Of a stretch of DNA of 64,000 bases, positions 7,644 to 15,800 are shown piece after piece; positions within the stretch are counted from its first letter, which is position 1; every line of letters starts with the position of its first letter. A model generated the notes under the pieces. The model ran no database searches. It was given only the letters and a program-made list of their open reading frames with translations, and was not told where the DNA came from. Source of the DNA: Nostocoides sp. F2B08 (GTDB lineage Bacteria > Actinomycetota > Actinomycetes > Actinomycetales > Dermatophilaceae); contig NZ_WESE01000006.1 in assembly GCF_009184895.1 (NCBI RefSeq), positions 501 through 64,500 on the forward strand, read 5' to 3'. Position numbers and translations under genes: made by a program.

Positions 7644-9080
7644 ATGAAGGGCGACTTCACACGCGACACGTTCAACAGCCATCGGCACTACACACGTGTC
7701 CTTGCGCAGCAGGGTCGCATGCAGCTCGACGCCGACTTGAATGAGCAGTCCGCGATATCACAGCATCTCCTACAGACCCTGGCTGCTGATCTGATCGGCC
7801 CGCACGGCGGTCCTCTCGCCAACTGCGGCTTCAAAATCATCAGCGACGCAAGCACCCTCAACGCCCTAACCAACGACCTTGGCCAGCCGCTGCCACCCGA
7901 TCGGCTGCAGGAGATCAAAGCGCGCCTTGCTCGTGGAGATTTCCTTATCGGACAGGGTCGCTACTACGTACATGGGCGCCTCGCCCAGTGCGACACGTGG
8001 ACCACATACAGCGAGCAGCTCGGGTATCCCTTTGGCGAGGACACCGCCGTGGACAATCTGCTCGGCGTCGACAATATGCTGATCTATCTGGATGTTTGGG
8101 AGCGTCACCTGGCTGCTGCCGAGCGGCCGGAACTGCTCGACGCGGCCCTCGACGGCCTCGACACCAGCACCCGCAGTGAGCTGGTTTGGCAGGTTAAGGT
8201 GAGCCGCGGCGAGACCCCCCGCAAGTGCGCTCACTACCAGTCCCTGGCACGTGAGCGACTGCCGCTGTTGCGTGCAGCCGCGCGCACGCCTGAGAAGCTC
8301 GACGGTAAGGGCGAAATCTACTCGGAGGCCCGGTACCGCGGCGCCGAGAACCGGCTGTACCGCATCGAGATACAGCGCGGCGGCACCGCCCGCGCAGCAG
8401 CGCAATCCGAGGGTGGCGCTAGTTTCTCCTGGTCTCGTCAGAACGGCTCGGTTCTCATTCGAGTCCTGAGCCACTTCTTCGACGGAAGCGCGACAGTGCT
8501 CGAGCTGGCGGACTTCGGCCCCGACGGACGCACCGCTTTGACGGTCGGCGACTGGGTTCAAATCGTCGATGACGGAAGCTCCCTGCGCGGTTCACCTACG
8601 CCCATGCTTCAAGTGGCGAGGGTCGACTCTGACAAGCGAACAGTGTCCCTTACAGGGTTCGCCGACGACACTGGCAGGGACCCGGCAATGAACCCTGCAC
8701 TACGCCGCTGGGACCACGTCGTCGCCGACCACTCCACCGGCGACGCCGGCGCGCTCCTCGTGCGTGAGGCCACGGACCCCGACGATGCGTGGATAGAGCT
8801 CGAGGATGGCGTTAGCGTTCAGTTCCTGGCTTCGACTGACGGGAAACCACACGACTACCGCACGGGCGACTACTGGCTCATCCCCGCCAGGACCACGATC
8901 GGCGCCGTCCTCTGGCCCGAGGAGACGGTCGACGGCTCCTGGTTGCCGATGCCCAGGCCCCCTGAAGGGGTAAGCCACCATTACGCCCCGTTGGCGATCG
9001 GCAGCCTCAGCGCCAATGGGGCCTGGACGTTTACGCGCGACTGCCGACACCAGTTCAGCCCCATGTCCTCACCCGTCTAA
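7644..9080 (+). CDS. DUF6519-type protein
   Basis: 478 aa, starting at the ATG at 7644 behind GGGAGAG; an upstream in-frame start at 7611 lacks support. The opening MKGDFTRDTFNSHRHYTRVL followed by QQGRMQLDADLNEQ is the hallmark N-terminus of DUF6519 proteins as I know them. The central part has SFSWSRQNGSVLIRV and a VSLTGF/DDAWIELEDGVSVQF region rich in predicted beta strands. The end HHYAPLAIGS...TFTRDCRHQFSP looks like the natural end of this domain, so the gene seems complete although the IS remnant begins directly after the stop. Related proteins often sit beside other very large uncharacterised or phage-tail-like proteins, which fits the large-protein block to its right. Molecular function unknown. 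Confidence 0.72.
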   Translation: MKGDFTRDTFNSHRHYTRVLAQQGRMQLDADLNEQSAISQHLLQTLAADLIGPHGGPLANCGFKIISDASTLNALTNDLGQPLPPDRLQEIKARLARGDFLIGQGRYYVHGRLAQCDTWTTYSEQLGYPFGEDTAVDNLLGVDNMLIYLDVWERHLAAAERPELLDAALDGLDTSTRSELVWQVKVSRGETPRKCAHYQSLARERLPLLRAAARTPEKLDGKGEIYSEARYRGAENRLYRIEIQRGGTARAAAQSEGGASFSWSRQNGSVLIRVLSHFFDGSATVLELADFGPDGRTALTVGDWVQIVDDGSSLRGSPTPMLQVARVDSDKRTVSLTGFADDTGRDPAMNPALRRWDHVVADHSTGDAGALLVREATDPDDAWIELEDGVSVQFLASTDGKPHDYRTGDYWLIPARTTIGAVLWPEETVDGSWLPMPRPPEGVSHHYAPLAIGSLSANGAWTFTRDCRHQFSPMSSPV

Positions 9081-9996
9081 GCGAATCTCAGAACAGACGA
9101 CTGGTTCGTTCGAGGCAGCCATTCTCAGCCCTGAAGCGACGGAGTCTCGCCCGCCGGAGTGCGGGCGCTGCATCGCGAGGCGCTGGTCGAGAACGCCAAG
9201 AGCAAGCCGGCGTGGGGGCATCGAAAGGTGTGGGCGACCTCCCGCCATCATGGACACCGGTTATCGATGTCGAGCGTGTTGCGGGTGCTCACCGAGGCCG
9301 ACCTGGTCCAGCGGGCCGACTATCAGCGGGAGCGGCGCAAGTTCGCAGGGGAACGCAAGGCGGCGTTCGCGGTCACCCCGACCCGGCCGAACCAGGTGTG
9401 GCAGTTCGACTTCAGCGAGTTCGAGACGATCGCCGGGGGCACCTGGCGGGTGGCGGGGGTCGCGGACTACTGGTCCAAGTACGAGTTCGGGTGGCACTGG
9501 TCACCGACGGCCAACAGGCACGACGCGATCGCCGCGGTCGAGCTGGCCATCGTCGAGGCCGAGTCGATGCTCGGGCACCCGCTGGCGGACCTGTGCCCGA
9601 TCGATCCGGACCCCGGTGAGATCCTGCACGCGGTCACCCTGGTCAGCGACAACGGCGGCCCGTTCCGCTCCCACGCGTTCGCGACGTTCATCGCCTCCCG
9701 TCCCGAGCTCAAGCACGTCCGGATCAAGGTCCGCACCCCCGGGCAGAACGGCGCGCGAGAGGGGGCGTTCCAGTCACTGAAGTACCAGGGCCTGTACCTG
9801 GAAGAGATCGCTGACCAACTCGAGCTGGTCCCGATCGCGGAGACCTTCCGCGTCGAGTTCAACAAGATCCGACCCCACGAGCACCTCTCTTGAAACTTCC
9901 CCTACGAGGTCCACACCGGCATCACCGACCCGACGATCCCCAACCTTGACCGACCCGAATTCGTGCCGACTTCTTGACGCGGGACATGTTCGACAG
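9081..9996 (+). mobile_element. 5'-truncated IS3-family insertion sequence remnant
   Basis: Contains an IS3-type transposase OrfB lacking its N-terminal part, and a right end shared with the remnant at 44.8-45.0 kb. The two copies align through GCGGGACA and on to TCGACAGCG at about 9,996. The left end is missing: directly after the DUF6519 stop there is no OrfA and no recognisable left inverted repeat. The exact right terminus and any target-site duplication cannot be fixed from these two copies. Confidence 0.75.
9159..9977 (+). pseudogene. IS3-family transposase OrfB, truncated and interrupted by TGA
   Basis: The frame from GTG 9159 encodes the HTH_21-like part (WGHRKVWATSRHHGHRLSMSS) and the integrase core with an intact DDE triad: Asp84 in WQFDFSEFE, Asp164 in LVSDNGGPF and Glu201 in NGAREGAFQSLK. 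The family ends with RPHExLxW, but here the Trp codon is TGA (9891-9893); the frame then continues in the expected way (NFPYEVHTG) to a TGA at 9975-9977. The second copy at 44.9 kb keeps TGG at the equivalent place, showing that this TGA is a mutation. With the N-terminus also missing, the gene is dead. Confidence 0.8.
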
Positions 9997-10060
9997 CGAC
10001 GAAACAGGTGCTGTCAGCGTGGTCCCGGGCGGAATCTGCCCGCCCGGAGTGTCTCCCCGG

Positions 10061-12289
10061 TTAGGACACCAGTTGGCTGATGGTCGCCGGTTCGAGGGGC
10101 TGGACCGAGAACAGCTGTACCGTCGTTGCGTTGCTGCTGATGGCGAACGAGCCGTCCACGTCCATCCCGACCATGGGCCCGTGGTAGACGCCGGCACGAC
10201 GCGGGGTGTCGGAGCCTCCCCCGTCGACCACGAGCATCTCAGCGTTGGCCGTGCGTGCCAGCACGAGTGTCGATGGATGACCGGGCATTAGGGCAACCGC
10301 CACGGCGTCGTCGACGCCGGCGGCGGCGGCGATGCGGGCAGCCTCCGGTGGGTGCGGCGGGAGGGGCTGAGGGTTGAGTGCGACTTCGCTGCCTGGTTCC
10401 ACCGCCAGCACGGGGTCGTCCTCATCTGGCCGGAACTCCTCCACCACGAGGTCCTCGCCGAGGAGGCGCGCCACCACGGCGTGTCCACCGACGTCACGGA
10501 CTGCTGCTGCGTCGGCAGGGCCGAGGTCGGCCAACCAGGTGAACGTGACAGTCACGATCTCGGTGTCCGCGGGCAGGTCTTGCCCGGACGCCCGTTCGAT
10601 GATGAAGTCGCTGAGAGTCGGTGCCCGGCCCAGGAGCGCCGGCACTGCGATGCGACCGCGATCGTCGGCGACGACTTCCAGGTGCAGCCCTCGCCCCTGG
10701 ACGCGGATCGCTTCCCCCGGGTGGAGGCCGCGCATGGTCAGGAGGTGGCTGTCCAGTCCGATGGTGGCGTTCAGTGCAGCCATCCAGTCCTCGTCTTCCA
10801 GCGGGACTGGACGGAAATCCTCGGGTGTGAGAGCTGCGCCAGTGGCGAGCTTGAGCCACGGTCCATCCAGATGGAGGCAGTTCTCTAGCCTGTTCACTTG
10901 GACGTCGACGTTACCGTCACCATCGACACGGATGTCCGGGATGCCGAGATCGATGAGGCGGCATCCACGGGCGGTCGAGACCAGGATGCGGATCTCGCTG
11001 GGGACGGTGGCGGCCAGGCCTAGGGGTAGGTTGATGGAAGCTCCTGCCGTACTCAGACTCATCCATGCCTCGTACTTGGCGTTGGGCGCCATGATGTGCG
11101 CAGTGCACAATGCACCGGCATCCGCAAAGCCGGCACCGGCTGTTGCCCGCAATGTTGGGTCTGAGCGGTGGAAGGTTCGGGGCGGTGAACCGTCGCCGGT
11201 GCGCGCCAACTCACGGCAGCTCAACCACACCACCGGGCGACCGAAGCGGTGCACCGACAGATCGAGCAGGCCGCGGTCAGCGTCGGGGGCAGCCCTGACG
11301 GGGCCACCGAGGGTCATGCCCGCTGGGCTGGCTGTGATGCCCGCCCATTCCGCGCGGGCTCCGAGGAACGACGGCGGCGGCGGCAGTGGCACGTCGAAAT
11401 AGAAGCTCTGCGCGCCGTCGTGGACCGCGTCGGGGATCCGGTCACGCAGGAAGTTCCTGAGCAGTTTCCGCGCCAGTCGCTCGAACACGCTCGCAATGCC
11501 AGAGAGGTTGACGCCCCAGCTGATGGCCAGTCGCAGCAAGGACGGCGGATGGAACTGGGGGATCGCGGTGGCGACTCCGTTGACCTCGCCGACGAAGCTG
11601 AGGTCGAACGACAGCGTCAGCGCCAGCGACGGTGCAGCCCCCTGGGGCTGCCATACCACGCGGGTCGGCAGTCCGCGGGGCAGCCGACGCTCGATCATTC
11701 CGATGGCCTCGTCAGCGTCGAGGAAGACTCCCCAGTCCTGTCCTGGACCGAGGCGAGGAGAGGCCGGCCCATGGGCGCCGAACCGCAGCGCTACTACCCC
11801 CTGCCCGTGCACCAGGTCTGCTTCTGACGGGGCGAGCGGTGTCAGGGCCGTGACCATGGGCGCCACGTCGATGAGTTCCCCGTTCAGGGAGGCCAATCTG
11901 GCATCCAACGCGGCTTGGACGGCAGCCCGCAAGGGCCTGGGTCCAGGCAGCGCCGAAGCATCCGACAGGGCGCGCGCGATGACCAGTTTACGGTCCACCA
12001 CAGCCAGGCGGATGACTACCCCGATGATGGCTTGGTGGGTCGGGGCCGGCGCGTTGGGATGTGCCATCACGTCGTCGTCGGTCACCATGTGGACGCCCAC
12101 GTCCAGCCGGACGTCGACACCGGCGCCGGGTACGGTGGTGAAGCGCGCCGACTGGTCGACTGTGTCGACGTGGTCGACAGACACCGCAGGCACAGGCGAC
12201 GCGACGCACAGGGTGAACAGGTGCCGTTGAACCTCTTCCGTCACCGCCTGCGCCAAGACACTGTCCCGAACCTGCACCTCGATGGTCAT
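10061..12289 (-). CDS. large uncharacterised protein with LNPQPLPP motif
   Basis: 742 aa from the ATG at 12289, chosen because CGGAGG lies seven bases upstream; the frame stays open to 12322 without a ribosome site. No signal peptide, no membrane helix and no enzyme motif are visible. The N-terminal third (MTIEVQVRDSVLAQAVTEEV) alternates strands and helices; the middle contains PLGLAATVPSEIRILVSTA-type strands; near residue 639 is a short ALNPQPLPPHPPEA segment, a motif I recall from many uncharacterised proteins of large-gene clusters. It follows the three-gene coupled block on the same strand after a 512-bp gap, so it probably has its own promoter but belongs to the same functional group. 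Function unknown. Confidence 0.7.
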   Translation of the reverse strand: MTIEVQVRDSVLAQAVTEEVQRHLFTLCVASPVPAVSVDHVDTVDQSARFTTVPGAGVDVRLDVGVHMVTDDDVMAHPNAPAPTHQAIIGVVIRLAVVDRKLVIARALSDASALPGPRPLRAAVQAALDARLASLNGELIDVAPMVTALTPLAPSEADLVHGQGVVALRFGAHGPASPRLGPGQDWGVFLDADEAIGMIERRLPRGLPTRVVWQPQGAAPSLALTLSFDLSFVGEVNGVATAIPQFHPPSLLRLAISWGVNLSGIASVFERLARKLLRNFLRDRIPDAVHDGAQSFYFDVPLPPPPSFLGARAEWAGITASPAGMTLGGPVRAAPDADRGLLDLSVHRFGRPVVWLSCRELARTGDGSPPRTFHRSDPTLRATAGAGFADAGALCTAHIMAPNAKYEAWMSLSTAGASINLPLGLAATVPSEIRILVSTARGCRLIDLGIPDIRVDGDGNVDVQVNRLENCLHLDGPWLKLATGAALTPEDFRPVPLEDEDWMAALNATIGLDSHLLTMRGLHPGEAIRVQGRGLHLEVVADDRGRIAVPALLGRAPTLSDFIIERASGQDLPADTEIVTVTFTWLADLGPADAAAVRDVGGHAVVARLLGEDLVVEEFRPDEDDPVLAVEPGSEVALNPQPLPPHPPEAARIAAAAGVDDAVAVALMPGHPSTLVLARTANAEMLVVDGGGSDTPRRAGVYHGPMVGMDVDGSFAISSNATTVQLFSVQPLEPATISQLVS

Positions 12290-12801
12290 GACAGCCTCCG
12301 CAAGACCAGGATGGTGGGCCAACCTACTCCCATTCCTCGGCCAAGGCCAGAGTTAATGCGTGTCGCAGGGGTTTGCCCGCGCCGAGTCCACGGCATCACC
12401 GCCCCAAGGGGACAACGCCGTCACTTCCCGGCACGCGAGGCCAGGCAGACCTGGCGACGCCTGGGAGGCCGCACGGTCCTGTACGGCCTCGGCAGGCATC
12501 AGCCGGTTGATCCCGTTGATGTTTGTCGGGTCACGGCCCTCGGGTAGCCGAGTCATGGCACCGTCATTCGCTTCTTGTATTGAACCGCCCCGGTGGAAGC
12601 CGGCCCTGAACGCCTTCGCCGTCACCCTCGCCGAGCGCATGCCCCCGGCGGAGACCCCCTAGAGATGAACGCCGGAAACACCGTTCGTCGGACAGACCCG
12701 CACTCGGTGTGTGGGGCGCACGCGGCGATGTCTAGGACCCTCAGCCGCGGCCCGCACAGCCGGATGCGGGCGATCCCGCCGCCGTCGTTCCCGTTTGGCG
12801 T
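12290..12801. other. 512-bp gap inside the large-protein block
   Basis: No supportable gene on either strand; the open frames here are short, overlap one another and lack ribosome sites. It presumably holds the terminator of the 1758-aa gene and the promoter of the 742-aa gene, but I see no clear hairpin or promoter hexamers. Confidence 0.45.
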
Positions 12802-15800
12802 TCACGCCCCCGTTTCTGTTACCGGCGGGCGTTGGTTGAGTGTGTCCCAGCGCAGGTCCACATCCACCGACACGTCCAGAGGGCGGCGCTCGGTCCGCTC
12901 CCAGAAGACCGGGTTGCCGTCGACATCGCGCGCCAGCACCAGGCGTCGCGACAGCCGGATGCCGGATGAGGGCACCGCCAGTGGCAGCAGGGTATGCGGT
13001 GCACCGTCGGGTGGTGGCGGGAGGATCGCCATCGTCGGCAGCGGGGCCAGTTGGCCCGTGAGGGGGTCCCGGATGCGTGCCTGCACGAACAGGTCCCGGC
13101 CGTGCCCGTACCAGCCTGGCCGCACCGAGCCGCCGTACAGGTAGGGCACCCGGTTCAGTGGTGGCATGCCGCCCAGTTCCCAGAGGACGCTCATTCGTGC
13201 GACGTGCCCCGCGCCGTCGTCGGGGACCGAGTGTCCGACTGGGACGGCACCGAGGGTCGGTTCCGCTGTGGGTGCGGGCTGAAGTCCCTGTCCGCGGAGC
13301 AGAGCAGCCCACAAGAGGTTGGCGTCCTCATCAACGGCGAGGGCGATCTCTTCGAACGGCTTGCCCTCCAGCGCGCCGGCCGCCCACAGCAGCACGGGCA
13401 GCGACCGATGTCCCCCCGCCCCGACGTCGTCGCCCTCGACGGCGAACAGGGACCAGCCTGGCTCGGATGACAGCGACCAGATGGCGCCCATCGCGTCGGT
13501 CATGGCGGCCCAGCGGATCCGCGTGAACTCCCCAGCGCGCCCGGGCATGGGTGCGAGGTACCAGTCGTCGCCCAGCCGGTTGACGAGCTCGACCAGGTGC
13601 AGCGTCGCGGGGTGTGCCCGGTCGACGGGGTGCCACAGCGGGTTGGCCTCGACGTCCTCCACCTCCCAGTACCGACGCCGTGGCTGGCCCGGCCACTCCA
13701 GGCGGGTCGGGTGGGCGACGTGGCGCTCGACGGCCACGACCGGAGCGGCGGGCGCTGGAGGCGTGAGCCGTAGGGACCACCAGTCGAGGGGACCGGCGTC
13801 GTGGGTGGGGACCTGGAGTGCTGACCAGGTTCCGGCGTGGTCCAGCGACGAGGGCCGCCAGCCCGTCTTCTCGAGGACGGCCTCGGCAGGCTGGGAGGCG
13901 AGGAGGGCCTCGGTGATGGGCTCACTGGAGACGTAGAGGTCGAGCCGTACGGGGGTGGCGGCGTCCTCGCCGAGGTGCTCGCCGATGCGCCACTGCAGCC
14001 CCACCATCCAAGCAGCGTCGGCCGTAGTGCCGGCGACGAGTTCGTCGGTGTCCCGGTTGGTGGTTCGTGGGAGGAGGGCGACGGGCAGGTCGTACGTTGG
14101 CAGGCGGTCGCCGTCGTCGGAGATCGGCGCGCCCGTGTCCCAGTCCTGCGGCAGAACGCAGGTGGCCGCCAGCGCCCCGAGCCCGGCGTCGGCGAGGGTT
14201 TTGGTCGTCGCCATCCGGGCGTGCGCCATGGCCCGCGCCAGCAGCACCGCGTGTGTCAGTTCCTCCTGGGTGACCCCGGCGTCCGGGTCAATCGCTGGCA
14301 CCAGTAGCACGGCCTGCGGTGGGCATGCCGACGGCGTGGCCGCGTCGAACGCGACACCCAGGTGCTGCTCGGCGAGAGGGACCTGCTCGCTGAACGAGTC
14401 CAGCACCACCCACTCGCGCTCCGGCCCGGAGCCGGCGTCCAGGACTACCGTGAATCGCGGCTCGTCGGACCCCGTCAGTGCCGCAACCCGCCACGGGTCC
14501 TCTGGGGCAACGGCCAGCAGACTCCCCATGAACCCGGACATTCGCCCCAATGAAGGCCGGAGCCTCGCCATAAGCGGCATCCAGGAATCGGCTGTGGCGG
14601 TGCCGGGCACGGGAGCCAGCGGCTCGCCCAGCAGCGCGACCGGCGCCGGCGTCCCCACGGGCAGCGACCTGCCGGCACCCAGCTCGGCCAGTGCGCCCGG
14701 CCCCAGGGACCCGGTACGGGTCAGCGCACCGTCGGACACTGAGTAGCCCGCCGCAAGCACCCGCGCCGAGAGCCCACCGGCCGCGGCGTCCAGCGCGGCC
14801 AGGCTTGCCACCAGGGCAGCCTCGCGGGTGCCGACCTCGAGGGCGAACAGGTCGGGCGCCTCGGGCGGCGGGCTGAACCCCCAGGCCGCCACGTCCAGTA
14901 GCCGGGATGCGACGGCGTCGCGCAGATCGGCGGGCACGTCGACGGGCGGCGGCGCACCGTCGGCATCGAGCCCGAGCAAACGGTCCACCTCCGCCTCCCA
15001 CGCGGACCGCGCCGCAGCAACGTCCACCAACACCGCATCCACAAGGTTCAATGCCCCGGATGCCAGCGCGTCGAGCCGCTGCTCCCAACCCGCCGTCGCC
15101 GTCGCCAGCACCGGCCCCACGTCGGCAGCGGCAGAAGCCACCAGCTCCGACGGGTGCGGCGCGCTCCCTGCAACCGCCGCCGCGAACGAACGAGCCTCGG
15201 GCGCCTCGGGCACACCGCCCACAACGTCCTCCAACACAACCGGCGTCCCCAACAGCCCCAGCCGCAGCGCCGCCAGCCGCACCAGGGCCGCTTCGTCGAG
15301 GACGACGGCATGTACGGCGGACAACCCCAACTCGGTAAGAGCCACGGACGAGCCACCCGGCACCGAGACGGTCCACGACGACGCCACCGCAGACCGCAAC
15401 GCCGCGTCGAAGGCCGGCGCGGCCCCCAAGGCCCCCAATGTGCCCAGTTCACCCGATGCCCCAACAGAAGGCAGCCCCGCCAGCACAAGCGTCCGCACCT
15501 GCCGCGCCTCGTGCATGGGGTCCAGCACTTGCAGCGGCCCGGGCGCGCCCTGCCCGGCGAGGAACTCGGTGGCCACGGCGGCGCGCTCGGGCCGTCCGGC
15601 CAGCACGCCGTGCAGCGCCTCGGCCAGCACCAGGTCAGACGCCGCCTGCACCACGTCCCGGACCCTTGAGACGGCGCGGGCCAGCAGCCCGGGGGCGCGC
15701 ACCAAGTCGGGTAACCCGCCGTCGGCCAGCACGTCGAGCCCGTGGCAGCAGCCGAACTGCCCCTGCCCGACGCGTAGGGGGTGGAGGGTACGGATGGGCT

